The translations under genes and the position numbers were made by a program. A stretch of 64,000 nt of DNA. Origin: Carboxylicivirga marina. GTDB lineage: Bacteria; Bacteroidota; Bacteroidia; Bacteroidales; Marinilabiliaceae. Below, piece after piece: positions 34,418-45,578 of this stretch. Every line of letters starts with the position of its first letter. Within the stretch, counting starts at the first letter, position 1. Below the pieces are notes generated by a model that was not told the origin of the DNA, ran no database searches, and worked only from the letters and a program-made list of their open reading frames with translations. The stretch spans positions 109,899 to 173,898 of the forward strand of contig NZ_JAENRR010000004.1 in the NCBI RefSeq assembly GCF_016612505.1. The letters run 5' to 3'.

Positions 34418-35467
34418 ATGAAATACACTTCATTAAAAATTGATTCGAACCTGTTTTACATGGATAAAGCAGATGAGATTACAAAAGAAATTCTATCGCT
34501 TTTATCGGATTTAAATATTTCTACGCTTTCAATTGTTAAAATAGAATGCATTTTGCCGGTGCATACTCCCGATGAGCTAGTTACATGCTCAGAGGCTTTT
34601 AGTTCAGTTCTTCAAACAGTTTTTGAAAAACAGCAACCTGCCAACACACTTCTTGCACAAGAACTAATAAACTCAAATAACAAAGCCATGTTGCGCTTTA
34701 CCATTTGTGATGATCATGAAACCAAGATCGAATATAAAGAATTTCAGAAGCACAATTATTGTCTTTTAACAAAGCTTGATGAAAAGGTACTTGTTAGTGG
34801 AGGCATTCATTTTCAGAGCTCGAGCGATGCACTTCGTTCTGTTCAGCAAACATTTGACTTTGTTGAGCAACTTCTTGACCATGAAGAAATGCATTTTGGC
34901 CACATAGCACACCAAAGCAATTATCTGTCAGATATCCAGAGCGACAATAAAGATCCTTTAACGGGCTGGACTACAATACAAACCATCGAAGAGATTCGGA
35001 GCTTATATTACGATCCGAATTTGTTTAAGCATGGTTATCCATTGCAAGTCATTAATCATATTCAAACAGAAGATTTCATCACTGATTTTATTGCTGCTTA
35101 CAAAGATGGTTTTCCAACGGCACAATTTGATCAGAATGACTCATCGGAGCAGACACAAAGCTGCTATATACGAGGCTTAAATCAAGTATTTGTTAATCCA
35201 ACGATTGATGAAGCATGTTCTTCAAGTGAGGAGCAATTAAATACAGCCCTGAAAAACATTAAGGAAATTTTAAAGGCATCGACCAAACAAACCAGCGATG
35301 TATTTGAAGAAATTAAAATAACAATTGCCAATAAAAACGACTTTGAAATTATCGAACAACTTGTCGCAAAATCAGTTGATACTAATAAGTTAAGTTTATT
35401 TGCTGGTCCGTTAAAAGATGCCTCATTAAAAGTAAGCATAGAGGCCATTGCTACAATTGTCAGATAA
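34418..35467 (+). CDS. Tandem RidA/YjgF-fold protein, chorismatase-like
   Basis: The 349-aa product looks like two RidA/YjgF-type units. In the first, VSGGIHFQSSSDALRSVQQTFDFVEQLL and HIAHQSNYLSDI are seen. In the second, LNTALKNIKEILKAS, DVFEEIKITIANKNDFEII and LSLFAGPLKDASLKVSIEAIA match the helix-strand pattern of RidA. A two-unit arrangement of this type is known from chorismatases (FkbO/Hyg5 and XanB2). The catalytic residues were not verified, so any chorismate chemistry is only a possibility. It is followed by an MMPL exporter and a polyprenyl synthase. Confidence 0.6.
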   Translation: MKYTSLKIDSNLFYMDKADEITKEILSLLSDLNISTLSIVKIECILPVHTPDELVTCSEAFSSVLQTVFEKQQPANTLLAQELINSNNKAMLRFTICDDHETKIEYKEFQKHNYCLLTKLDEKVLVSGGIHFQSSSDALRSVQQTFDFVEQLLDHEEMHFGHIAHQSNYLSDIQSDNKDPLTGWTTIQTIEEIRSLYYDPNLFKHGYPLQVINHIQTEDFITDFIAAYKDGFPTAQFDQNDSSEQTQSCYIRGLNQVFVNPTIDEACSSSEEQLNTALKNIKEILKASTKQTSDVFEEIKITIANKNDFEIIEQLVAKSVDTNKLSLFAGPLKDASLKVSIEAIATIVR

Positions 35468-35520
35468 ATACTAAATCATTGCCGATCATACCCTTTTTAC
35501 CTATTTTCGCACAACTATAA

Positions 35521-35527
35521 AAGGAGA
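35521..35527 (+). promoter_or_regulatory. Strong Shine-Dalgarno of the MMPL exporter gene
   Basis: AAGGAGA lies 10 bp before the ATG at 35538. Strong Shine-Dalgarno sites are uncommon upstream of genes in this phylum, and this one fixes the start. Confidence 0.6.
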
Positions 35528-35537
35528 AGAATAACAG

Positions 35538-37940
35538 ATGTGGATTAATATAGCACGCTTTATACTGCGTAACCGAATTGCAATTTTAGTTGCTTTATTG
35601 GCAATAACTATCTTCATGGGAATAATGTCGCGACGTATTGAAATGTCGTATCAATATGCCCCACTGCTACCTGAAGATGACCCAACATACCTTGAATACC
35701 AAGATTTCCTAAGTATTTACGGCAATGAAGGTAATATGGTTATTGTAGGTGTTGAAAATGAAGATTTCTTTGAGCTGAATGACTTTAATACCTGGCAAGA
35801 ATTCTCTGAATCACTTTTAAAAATTGATGGTGTCACCTCTGTTTTTTCAGTTGGACAGTCGTACAATCTCAAAAAGAACAGTAAAAAGAAACACTTTGAG
35901 ATAGCCCCTATTTTTCCGGAACGAGTAAAGTACCAAACAGAGTTAGATTCTTTAAAAGAAGTATTTTACAGCCTACCTTTTTACAAAGAATTGCTATATA
36001 ATGAGGATGCCTATTTGTTAGCCATATCATTAGACGACGAAATATTACACAGTAAAGCACGTGTAAAACTGATTGAAGAAATTCAAAAAGCAGGCCTGCA
36101 ATTTGTCGAAGATAGCAAGCGCGAATTGCATTACTCTGGATTACCATACATACGCGTAGTAACAGCAGAAATGATTAAGAAAGAGCTCAATATGTTCATT
36201 TTTCTGGCATTGGGCATTACAGCACTAATCATCTTCCTGTTCTTTCGTTCTTTTAAAGTAGTTATGTTCTCCATGTTAGTGGTTGGTGTAGCTGTCATTT
36301 GGGCTCTAGGTATTCAAGCACTTTTTGGCTATAAAATCACCATCTTAACAGGAATGATTCCGCCGCTCATCATCGTTATCGGCATTCCTAATTCGGTTTT
36401 CCTCCTTAATAAATACCATCAGGAATACCGAAAGCATAAAAACAAAATTAAAGCCTTACAGCGCGTTATTCGTAAGATTGGTAATGCTACATTCTTAACT
36501 AACTTAACTACCGCATCGGGTTTTGCCACCTTTATTTTTACAAGTAGTAAAATACTGGTTGAATTTGGTGTAATTGCTGCCATCAACATTATGGTAGTTT
36601 TTGTCTTATCAATTCTTTTAATTCCGATTATATTTAGCTTTTTAGATGGTCCTAAGGAACGTCACCTTAATCATCTCGACAATCAGATTATTGGTAAAGC
36701 TGTTGACGGTTTAGTAAAAATCTCGCTTAACCATCGAACCAAGGTTTATTGGGTGGCGGGAATCATGTTGTTTTTAGGCATCATTGGCATTTTAAAAATT
36801 AAAACTACGGGTTACATGCTCGATGATATTCCACATGATGACCCCTTGTATGTTGACTTAAAGTTCTTTGAAGAGAATTTTAACGGACTGATGCCATTGG
36901 AATTAATGATTGACACCAAAAAGCCTAATGGTGCTATTACTGGCAGTAACCTTAAACGTATGGATAAACTTCAGGAAGAGCTGAAGGAATTCGATGCTAT
37001 CTCTCACCCTTTATCCATGGTTGAAGTAGTTAAATTTGCTCGCCAAGCATTCTATAATGGTAAGCAAAGCCATTATAGAGTACCAAGTAATCAGGAGCGT
37101 AACTTTATTCTGTCGTATGTAAATCGGAGTAATACGGGAGATACTAACAATGGCCTGGTCACTACTTTTATAGACTCAACTAAGCAGCGTGCCCGCCTGA
37201 GCTTTCGAATGAAAGACATTGGCACATCTGAAATGGCTATTCTGGATGAGAAAATCCGAGAGACCATCACCAAAGTTTTTCCTGCTGAAAAGTATTATAC
37301 CTCTTTAACTGGAGCCAGCGTTGTCTTTTTTAAAGGAACTGATTATTTGGTTCGAAACCTGTTTACGAGTTTATTGCTAGCAGTGGTATTAATTGCCTCC
37401 TTTATGGCCTGGATGTTCTCATCCAAGCGGATGGTATTGGTTTCTTTAATTCCAAATATCTTCCCACTGATAATGACAGCTGCCTTAATGGGGTACTTTC
37501 AAATACCTATCAAACCTTCAACTATACTAGTATTTAGTATAGCCTTTGGTATAAGTGTAGATGATACCATTCACTATCTGGCCAAATACAGGCAGGAGTT
37601 ATCAGAAACCAATTGGAGTATTCGTGCAGCTGTGGTTCTGGCGCTTAAAGAAACAGGCGTGAGTATGATTTACACATCAATCATATTATTCTTTGGCTTT
37701 GGTATTTTTAGTGTATCACAATTTGGAGGAACAGTAGCCTTGGGTATTTTAGTAGCTGTGACACTTCTAATTGCACTGTTTTCTAACTTAATATTATTGC
37801 CGGCACTGTTGCTAACACTTGAGAAATCAATAACCAACCAATCGTTTAAAGAACCGCTTTTACAAATTTACGATGAAGATGAAGACATTGAGTTGGAAGA
37901 TTTAAAAATTGAAACCAAAGAAGAAGTAAAACCGGAATAA
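35538..37940 (+). CDS. MMPL/RND-superfamily exporter
   Basis: The 800-aa inner-membrane protein has the duplicated RND layout: one TM helix plus a periplasmic loop and then a five-helix block, twice. Conserved pieces include IVIGIPNSVFLLNKYHQEY in the first half and AFGISVDDTIHYLAKYRQEL in the second, whose Asp pair is the proton-relay-type motif of TM4/TM10. MMPL proteins export lipids or hydrophobic metabolites. It lies 10 bp before the polyprenyl synthase gene. Substrate unknown. The C-terminus is a short acidic cytoplasmic tail. Confidence 0.9.
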   Translation: MWINIARFILRNRIAILVALLAITIFMGIMSRRIEMSYQYAPLLPEDDPTYLEYQDFLSIYGNEGNMVIVGVENEDFFELNDFNTWQEFSESLLKIDGVTSVFSVGQSYNLKKNSKKKHFEIAPIFPERVKYQTELDSLKEVFYSLPFYKELLYNEDAYLLAISLDDEILHSKARVKLIEEIQKAGLQFVEDSKRELHYSGLPYIRVVTAEMIKKELNMFIFLALGITALIIFLFFRSFKVVMFSMLVVGVAVIWALGIQALFGYKITILTGMIPPLIIVIGIPNSVFLLNKYHQEYRKHKNKIKALQRVIRKIGNATFLTNLTTASGFATFIFTSSKILVEFGVIAAINIMVVFVLSILLIPIIFSFLDGPKERHLNHLDNQIIGKAVDGLVKISLNHRTKVYWVAGIMLFLGIIGILKIKTTGYMLDDIPHDDPLYVDLKFFEENFNGLMPLELMIDTKKPNGAITGSNLKRMDKLQEELKEFDAISHPLSMVEVVKFARQAFYNGKQSHYRVPSNQERNFILSYVNRSNTGDTNNGLVTTFIDSTKQRARLSFRMKDIGTSEMAILDEKIRETITKVFPAEKYYTSLTGASVVFFKGTDYLVRNLFTSLLLAVVLIASFMAWMFSSKRMVLVSLIPNIFPLIMTAALMGYFQIPIKPSTILVFSIAFGISVDDTIHYLAKYRQELSETNWSIRAAVVLALKETGVSMIYTSIILFFGFGIFSVSQFGGTVALGILVAVTLLIALFSNLILLPALLLTLEKSITNQSFKEPLLQIYDEDEDIELEDLKIETKEEVKPE

Positions 37941-37950
37941 CACACATCAT

Positions 37951-38925
37951 ATGTACACAATATCAGACTTGCAAAAATTGGTTGAACAGGAATTGGAGAA
38001 ACAACAGTTTGTTGTGGAGCCCAAAGGTCTTTACGAGCCAATCGAATATGTTATGGCGATGGGCGGAAAACGCATTCGTCCGACCTTATGCCTGTCAGCC
38101 TGCTATTTATTTAATGATGATATCAAAAAGGCTATGAAGCCAGGTATCTCACTCGAGATATTTCATAATTTCACATTGTTACACGACGACATAATGGACA
38201 ATGCCGATGTTCGTCGCAATCAACCAACCGTACATAAAAAGTGGGACGAAAACACAGGTATATTATCTGGTGATGCCATGTTAATAAAAGCCTACCAGTA
38301 TGCAGCCGAAATTGATGGTCAGCACCTGAAAAAAGTCCTGGATTTATTTAGTCAAACCGCCATTGAGGTATGCGAAGGACAGCAATACGATATGGAATTT
38401 GAAACACGCCATGATGTAAAGGTTGATGATTATTTAACCATGATTCGCCTAAAAACAGCGGTACTGTTAGCTGCTAGTTTAAAAACAGGTGCCATTATTG
38501 GAGGAGCCAGTGATAAAGATGCTGATTTACTTTATGAATTTGGTGAGAATATTGGCCTCGCTTTTCAGTTGCAAGATGACTTTTTAGATGTTTACGGTAA
38601 CATAGAAACGTTTGGAAAAGCAATTGGTGGAGATATTGTAGCCAATAAGAAAACATTTTTACTACTTAATGCGTTACAATTGGCGTCGGGTTCATTGCAC
38701 AAAGAACTGTTAACCTGGATTAATGCGGTTGATTTTAATGCTCACGAAAAAATAGAAGCTGTTCGTAAAATCTATAACTCACTAAAAGTTGATGAGTTAG
38801 CCAAAGAAAAGATGAATTTCTATTTTGAAAAAGCCATTGCATCATTGAATGAGGTTAAAGGTCGGGAAAGCATGAAAGAAGAATTACGTGAATTCGCTGT
38901 TAAGCTGATTCAACGTTCCCGATAA
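37951..38925 (+). CDS. Polyprenyl diphosphate synthase
   Basis: A 324-aa trans-prenyltransferase of the IspA/IspB group. The first Asp-rich motif is D79-D80-I-M-D83 (LLHDDIMDNADVRRNQPTVH), and the second is FQLQDDFLDVYG. It condenses IPP with an allylic diphosphate to give precursors for quinones or other isoprenoids; chain length was not determined. It is 34 bp upstream of atpD and likely co-transcribed with it. Confidence 0.93.
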   Translation: MYTISDLQKLVEQELEKQQFVVEPKGLYEPIEYVMAMGGKRIRPTLCLSACYLFNDDIKKAMKPGISLEIFHNFTLLHDDIMDNADVRRNQPTVHKKWDENTGILSGDAMLIKAYQYAAEIDGQHLKKVLDLFSQTAIEVCEGQQYDMEFETRHDVKVDDYLTMIRLKTAVLLAASLKTGAIIGGASDKDADLLYEFGENIGLAFQLQDDFLDVYGNIETFGKAIGGDIVANKKTFLLLNALQLASGSLHKELLTWINAVDFNAHEKIEAVRKIYNSLKVDELAKEKMNFYFEKAIASLNEVKGRESMKEELREFAVKLIQRSR

Positions 38926-38935
38926 CGAACATTAA

Positions 38936-40473
<1,538 letters not shown>

Positions 40474-40474
<1 letters not shown>

Positions 40475-40728
40475 TGGAAGATCTGCATTGTGAAATAGTA
40501 ACACCTGAAAAAGTGATTTATGATGCACCTGTTGGCTTGGTAACGGTTCCGGGCGATAAGGGTAAATTCACATTACTGAAGAATCACGCACCTATTATTT
40601 CTGTTCTTACCGAAGGACAAATTCGAGTGATAGGAAAAACAGGCCATGAACAGTATTTTAATTGTGTGAGCGGTGTTTTAGAATGTGAAAACAATAAAAT
40701 AACCATCCTCATTCATAAAGGAGCTTAA
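40474..40728 (+). CDS. atpC: ATP synthase F1 subunit epsilon, short form
   Basis: An 84-aa epsilon subunit consisting of the N-terminal beta-sandwich only (CEIVTPEKVIYDAPVGLVTVPG through NKITILIH). The usual C-terminal helical hairpin, which inhibits ATP hydrolysis in other bacteria, is absent. Short epsilon subunits are common in Bacteroidota. It overlaps atpD by 1 bp and is followed by a terminator. Confidence 0.93.
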
Positions 40729-40752
40729 TAGCTTTATTATATTACCAGAATT

Positions 40753-40785
40753 AAATCCCGGCATTACGTCGGGATTTTTTTATTT
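40753..40785 (+). terminator. Rho-independent terminator of atpDC
   Basis: A stem AAATCCCG / CGGGATTT (40753-40760 with 40770-40777) with a 9-nt loop and a T tract, 24 bp after the atpC stop. Confidence 0.85.
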
Positions 40786-40788
40786 TTG
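40781..40788 (+). promoter_or_regulatory. -7 box (TAnnTTTG) for the glycosyltransferase
   Basis: TATTTTTG at 40781-40788 fits the consensus and sits directly after the atpC terminator and 27 bp before the ATG at 40816. It supports an independent transcript for the glycosyltransferase gene. Confidence 0.35.
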
Positions 40789-40815
40789 CGCTTTGTAGAC
40801 ATTGAACATCAAATT

Positions 40816-41832
40816 ATGAAGATCCTTATCATACGATTAAGCTCAATTGGCGATATTATTCATTGCATGTCTGTTGTTACAGGCATAAAAAATAAATTTC
40901 CACATGCTGAGATTCACTGGGTGGTGCGCTCTGACATGGAATCGTTGACTAAAATTGACCCTCGAATCTCTAAAATTTGGGCATTTGATCGCAAAGAAGG
41001 ATTTGGAGGTGTTTTTAAATTAGGGGCAAAACTGAAAAAAGAGAAGTTTGACCTTATCTATGATGCCCACAGCAACATCCGTTCAAATATTTTCAAACTT
41101 GTTTTGTGCCCATTTGGACTCTGCAATTTGTTTAAAAAGAATAAACTGGTTACTCGTCACAAAGATCGTTTTAAACGCTTTCTGCTTTTTAATTTTGGCA
41201 TTAATAAATTGCCAAAGCCTTTTAGAGCGCTCGCTTCATTTCAAACGCCACTTCAAAAATGGGGTGTTAATGAGTTTAATACGCCCTTTGACAAATGGAA
41301 TTTCCCACATGAAACGGAAGAAAAGATTAATACACTTGTATTAAAAAACATACCACAAGGACAAAATTGGGTTACATTAGTTCCATCGGCGGCATGGGAA
41401 TTAAAGCGTTGGCCAGTTGAATACTGGCAGCAATTAGTTCAGTTGCGCGAAGATTTGCATTTTGTAGTACTTGGCGGACCAGGTGATACATTCTGCGAAG
41501 ATATTAAAGCAGCAGCTCCAAATAGGGTCATTAATCTGGCTGGTCAAACATCTTTAATGGAGAGTTTCTGTGCAGTATGGCATTCGCCTTATGTCATTAG
41601 TGGTGATACTGGCTTTTTACACGCTGCCGACCTGTTTCAGAAACCTGGTCAGGCCATTATCGGTCCTACTGCATTTGGGTATCCATCTAACCCCAAAATG
41701 AAAATAATGGAAGTAGATTTACCTTGCCGACCATGTACTAAAGATGGCAGTACTGCCTGTAAGATAAAAGAAAAGAAGAAATGCCTTATGGACATTTCCC
41801 CGCGTATGGTTGCTGATACTATCAGTTTTTAA
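40816..41832 (+). CDS. Glycosyltransferase family 9 (heptosyltransferase-like)
   Basis: A 338-aa enzyme beginning MKILIIRLSSIGDIIHCMSV, the typical GT9 opening, with SAAWELKRWPVEYW in the middle and SGDTGFLHAADLF for the sugar-nucleotide site. GT9 enzymes transfer heptose or other sugars in LPS core synthesis. An in-frame TTG at 40786 was rejected because it lies within the probable -7 box. No other LPS genes are nearby. Its stop is one base from the stop of the convergent ankyrin gene. Confidence 0.88.
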   Translation: MKILIIRLSSIGDIIHCMSVVTGIKNKFPHAEIHWVVRSDMESLTKIDPRISKIWAFDRKEGFGGVFKLGAKLKKEKFDLIYDAHSNIRSNIFKLVLCPFGLCNLFKKNKLVTRHKDRFKRFLLFNFGINKLPKPFRALASFQTPLQKWGVNEFNTPFDKWNFPHETEEKINTLVLKNIPQGQNWVTLVPSAAWELKRWPVEYWQQLVQLREDLHFVVLGGPGDTFCEDIKAAAPNRVINLAGQTSLMESFCAVWHSPYVISGDTGFLHAADLFQKPGQAIIGPTAFGYPSNPKMKIMEVDLPCRPCTKDGSTACKIKEKKKCLMDISPRMVADTISF

Positions 41833-41833
41833 C

Positions 41834-42454
41834 TTATTTCATATTAGCTTGAAGGTATTCAATGGTAGCGGTATGGCCCTTTGATTTTGCAAAATCAAGT
41901 GCGGATTCCCCATCGGTGTCAACTTTGCTCAAATCAGCACCATTGGCTACTAAAAGTTTAATGACCTGGAGCTGACCTTCACCGGCAGCAAACATCACAG
42001 GTGTCCAGTTTTCATGACCATCAATCGCATTAACATCAGCTCCTGCCTTAATTAGCACTTCAACAGCCTGTTCAAATGGTCCGGTACAGGCAAACATAAG
42101 CGCTGTTCTATTTAAGCTTTCAACAGCATCAATTTTTGCGCCCTTTTCAATCAAGAATTTAAGAATATGATGATGCCCATTATAAGCTGCTAACATTAAT
42201 GCTGTATAGCCATTCTCATTACGAGACTCGATATCAATCCCCGACTCTACAGCCTCTTGCACCGGCTCAATATTACCATTCAGTGCCGAATCAAAATAAT
42301 TTGCCATATTAACTTGTAGTGCTTTTGCCCCTTCAGAAACTTGTATTTCTGTACTCTCTTCCTGCTTAGTTTTATTCTTATTTGGCGATTGGCAAGCAAT
42401 TCCAACACACATGATTGCTACTAAACCAATGTAATATTTCTTGTTCCTATTCAT
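41834..42454 (-). CDS. Ankyrin-repeat lipoprotein
   Basis: A 206-aa protein with a lipobox (MCVGIAC, Cys near residue 21) and four ankyrin repeats of about 33 residues (NGYTALMLAAYNGHHHILKF, LNRTALMFACTGPFEQAVEV, NWTPVMFAAGEGQLQVIKL, DGESALDFAKSKGHTATIEY). It is probably a periplasm-facing lipoprotein that binds another protein. Its partner is unknown. Confidence 0.85.
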   Translation of the reverse strand: MNRNKKYYIGLVAIMCVGIACQSPNKNKTKQEESTEIQVSEGAKALQVNMANYFDSALNGNIEPVQEAVESGIDIESRNENGYTALMLAAYNGHHHILKFLIEKGAKIDAVESLNRTALMFACTGPFEQAVEVLIKAGADVNAIDGHENWTPVMFAAGEGQLQVIKLLVANGADLSKVDTDGESALDFAKSKGHTATIEYLQANMK

Positions 42455-42693
42455 ACCTGAGTTTTAAGTTTAAAACGAAAGTACTGCTTTTGTGCCATAA
42501 AAATGTCTATTTGATAAGAAGATATCTATGTCGGAAAGCATATCAAATACACAAAAACAATATCGACAAATGAATTCAGTTTTGAATAGCTTTTTAATTT
42601 ACTCGGTACATAGAGATTAAACTCATTAAGTTTGAAGATGTACAAGTTAATACTTAGATAAGTAACGATAATACTCTAAAACGAGAAATGCAA

Positions 42694-43872
42694 TCATCTT
42701 TGAATAACAAACCTTATGGCTACACGCTGATTTTCGTTCTGAATTAAAGCGATGTAGAAACCTTGGGATAGATTTTCGACTGAATAATTAACAGCTGTTA
42801 ATCGTCGCGTTACCAAACACTCTCCCAATAGATTAAATATCGAGAGTGTCGATTTTTGAACTAATTCGTCACTAATCACAAGTTGTTTTTTGTGACTATC
42901 ATAAATCAATCTGGTTTGAGATTGATTGTCTGAAATAGCAGTACTTATTCCATCCCAACCTGCAAGGCGAGCAAGTATCCACCACATAGCATAGGCTTTT
43001 CTGTTAGATGTTATGTACTGTGTGGTATGAGATCCGTATTCCACTTCACCACCTGGTGTAGCCTTGTTCTCAAAATAATCTGCCCCCAAAATATTATCCA
43101 ATTGATAATCCTTATTATAATTACCACCATATATTCTGGAATCGCCATCATCACTTGCATCTTCGTAATAGTTGTCCTGCATACAATAACTATCAATACT
43201 ATAATAATCAAGGCAGAAATATCCATTGTGTTGGCAATAATTAGTTATTAAATCTGCTTGATTCTTTGGCTTCCCTTCACCAATATTATTATCTGCATTA
43301 GCATGTCCGGTCATAAAAATAAAATGAACAGGTACTGACCTTTGATTCGGTCCATGCCCAATTTTAGTACCTCCAAATCCATACTCATCAATTAAAGTCT
43401 GCATTCCTGGCAAATAATTTCCTTCAACATCATGATCTTCAATATTACACCAACTCCACATGACTATATTAACCAATGCATTGTTTTCATCGTCCAGATA
43501 ATTACGTGTGGCTTGTATAAATGCTGTTTCATTTCTACTTAGATCAGATGCATCAGTATTAGCTTCGGCATAGTTTTCAATGGCATAATCATAGATTGTA
43601 AGTTTATTATATTCCTCAATATTTCTACTTATGGAGAATAAGTCTTCATCACCAGCTTTATAATCAGGAAGCCCAAACAGCCCATATGTAACATGAGTTC
43701 CATGCGAAGTATGCTGATAAGCAATGTTAAAATCTTGCCGTGCCTTATTGATATACTCCAAAGGAATGCCTCGAATGACTTCTTCTTTTGCAACTTGATA
43801 ACCGGCAATATACTGCTGTGCAACACAATAATGACCAATAAAATAGATAAAGAACAAGAGACTAAGTTTCAT
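42694..43872 (-). CDS. Secreted protein with type IX sorting domain
   Basis: A 392-aa product with a signal peptide ending CVAQQ and a C-terminal domain of about 75 residues (SIFNLLGECLVTRRLTAVNY, ENLSQGFYIALIQNENQRVAIRFVIQR) of the T9SS type A sorting kind. The body begins with a distinctive YQHTSHGTHVTYGL motif and later has FIFMTGHAN and a Cys/Tyr-rich stretch (GYFCLDYYSIDSYCMQ). An SGNH/GDSL-like esterase fold is possible from the His-rich opening and the FMTGHAN block, but I could not place the catalytic triad. Cell-surface or secreted location is expected. Convergent neighbours give no functional hint. Confidence 0.7.
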   Translation of the reverse strand: MKLSLLFFIYFIGHYCVAQQYIAGYQVAKEEVIRGIPLEYINKARQDFNIAYQHTSHGTHVTYGLFGLPDYKAGDEDLFSISRNIEEYNKLTIYDYAIENYAEANTDASDLSRNETAFIQATRNYLDDENNALVNIVMWSWCNIEDHDVEGNYLPGMQTLIDEYGFGGTKIGHGPNQRSVPVHFIFMTGHANADNNIGEGKPKNQADLITNYCQHNGYFCLDYYSIDSYCMQDNYYEDASDDGDSRIYGGNYNKDYQLDNILGADYFENKATPGGEVEYGSHTTQYITSNRKAYAMWWILARLAGWDGISTAISDNQSQTRLIYDSHKKQLVISDELVQKSTLSIFNLLGECLVTRRLTAVNYSVENLSQGFYIALIQNENQRVAIRFVIQR

Positions 43873-44010
43873 GACTATAGTGTTATTACCTCTAAGTAGT
43901 GAGTATTCATGAAAATGTCAATAGGAAACGTAATATTTATGTTCATTATCAACCCTTTACAATGATTTTAGTTTTACGTAAATTAGCTGCTTGTCATAAA
44001 AAATAATCCT

Positions 44011-45453
44011 ATGAAAGTTAAAATCTCAGTTTTAGCCATTTTTTTCCTGGCTTCAATATTATCAACAGCCCAAATTGCCTACGAACGTATTTCTAACAAG
44101 AGCTTTTCGTTAGGTTCATATGGCAGGGCAGGTGTTGATTGGTCTGCTGAAAACAGCGGTTCTGTTGGACGACGCCTTAACTTGAATAATTTGGGTTCCA
44201 TAGGTGGCAGGATGGAAGAACAAGATTATATGGAGCTGGTGCCGGCCTTTCACTTTAAGCCTGCAGGAGAGGACGACCCCACCAAGATAAATGTACAAAT
44301 GCGCTTATCGGCATTCTCAAGAGATTTAACGCACGTGGCTTATACATCCACAGCAGCCTCAACAGGCTTAACCATAGTAATGCCTGAATTATATGCCGAA
44401 GCCGAAAACATAGGTGGATCCGGATGGACTCTTTGGGTTGGGGCTAGGTTATATCGTGGCAAAGACATTCACATTGCTGACCATTTTTATTTCAATGATC
44501 ATTCGGGGCAAGGCTTTGGGGCTGAGTATAAAAAGATGCGCTTTGGGGGATTATTTATCGCCTCTACGGACACAACTACTTCTTACCCACCATATTTTTA
44601 TATCAATATTGCAACTGGTACTCCTTCGGCAGAATTACGTCAGCGTGTTAAGGGCTTTTATGAATATGATTTTCAATTAAACGAGAAGAATACATTAACA
44701 GCCTTAGCCGAATTGCATTATATGAGTGCAGGACGCGATGACGAGCAAGATGATGGAGCATCAATACCAGAAGAAGATATTCCGACATTTCCAAGTGATT
44801 GGGGCTATGTTATTGGGGCACGTCTACAATCTAACATTAACCTTCAGCAAGGCTTGAATAACAATTTCGCTGTAAGACTAGGAAAAGGTATTGCAAATGG
44901 TGGAGATGGTGGTCTGTCATCAACACATTTAACATTTGGAGCTCCTGATTTAGAAGAACTCAACTTTAAAAAAGCTTATTCCTTATCTATTGTCAATGAT
45001 GCCTTTTTACAACATAGTGATAGAAGTAGCACAGCCGCATACTTAATTTATACGAATAGTAAGGGAGCAGGGGCTACCAATAACTTAGAAGAGAGCTACT
45101 ATGGTAAACGAGTGTACAATAAAAAGACAGATTTTGCAATAGGTGTGCGCAATGCCCATGCCTTTACAAAGTACTTTAAGTTATTAACTGATTTACACTA
45201 CTCGCAAAGAAAGGATGGTGATTACGATAACCCGTGGGCTAATGTGACAAAGCTCAGTTTGGCACCCACCTTATGCCCTACCGGAGACAAAAGCTTCTGG
45301 GCACGCCCCGAATTCAGATTTGTAGCATCCTTTGCCTATTACAACCAGTATGCCGCAGATGAGATGTATTCGCCCTATTTGCAAGTTGTAGGTAATCGTC
45401 GCTTTGGGCATTACTTTGGCATAAAGATGGAATGGTGGATTCTAAATGAATAA
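44011..45453 (+). CDS. LamB-like carbohydrate porin
   Basis: A 480-aa outer-membrane beta-barrel with a signal peptide ending STAQ. The region SFSLGSYGRAGVDW, then MPELYAEAENI, LWVGARLYRGKDIHIADHFY and GQGFGAEYKKMRFGG follows the maltoporin pattern (Trp-x-Gly-x-Arg-x-Tyr-Arg-x-x-Asp-x-His). The C-terminal strand is FGIKMEWWILNE. Facilitated diffusion of sugars is likely but the substrate is not known. It is monocistronic, with its own terminator. Confidence 0.78.
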   Translation: MKVKISVLAIFFLASILSTAQIAYERISNKSFSLGSYGRAGVDWSAENSGSVGRRLNLNNLGSIGGRMEEQDYMELVPAFHFKPAGEDDPTKINVQMRLSAFSRDLTHVAYTSTAASTGLTIVMPELYAEAENIGGSGWTLWVGARLYRGKDIHIADHFYFNDHSGQGFGAEYKKMRFGGLFIASTDTTTSYPPYFYINIATGTPSAELRQRVKGFYEYDFQLNEKNTLTALAELHYMSAGRDDEQDDGASIPEEDIPTFPSDWGYVIGARLQSNINLQQGLNNNFAVRLGKGIANGGDGGLSSTHLTFGAPDLEELNFKKAYSLSIVNDAFLQHSDRSSTAAYLIYTNSKGAGATNNLEESYYGKRVYNKKTDFAIGVRNAHAFTKYFKLLTDLHYSQRKDGDYDNPWANVTKLSLAPTLCPTGDKSFWARPEFRFVASFAYYNQYAADEMYSPYLQVVGNRRFGHYFGIKMEWWILNE

Positions 45454-45474
45454 GTATTTCATATTGAAAGATGA

Positions 45475-45507
45475 GGCAGTTGAATGATTTGTTCAACTGC
45501 CTTTTTT
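45475..45507 (+). terminator. Rho-independent terminator of the LamB-like porin gene
   Basis: A 10-bp perfect stem GGCAGTTGAA / TTCAACTGCC (45475-45484 with 45492-45501) with a 7-nt loop is followed by six T residues, 21 bp after the porin stop. Confidence 0.88.
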
Positions 45508-45578
45508 CATATCTCATTTTAACCAATAAAAACTACGTTAAGGCAGCTGACGATTTCAAAGTTACTACTTTTTTAAAA

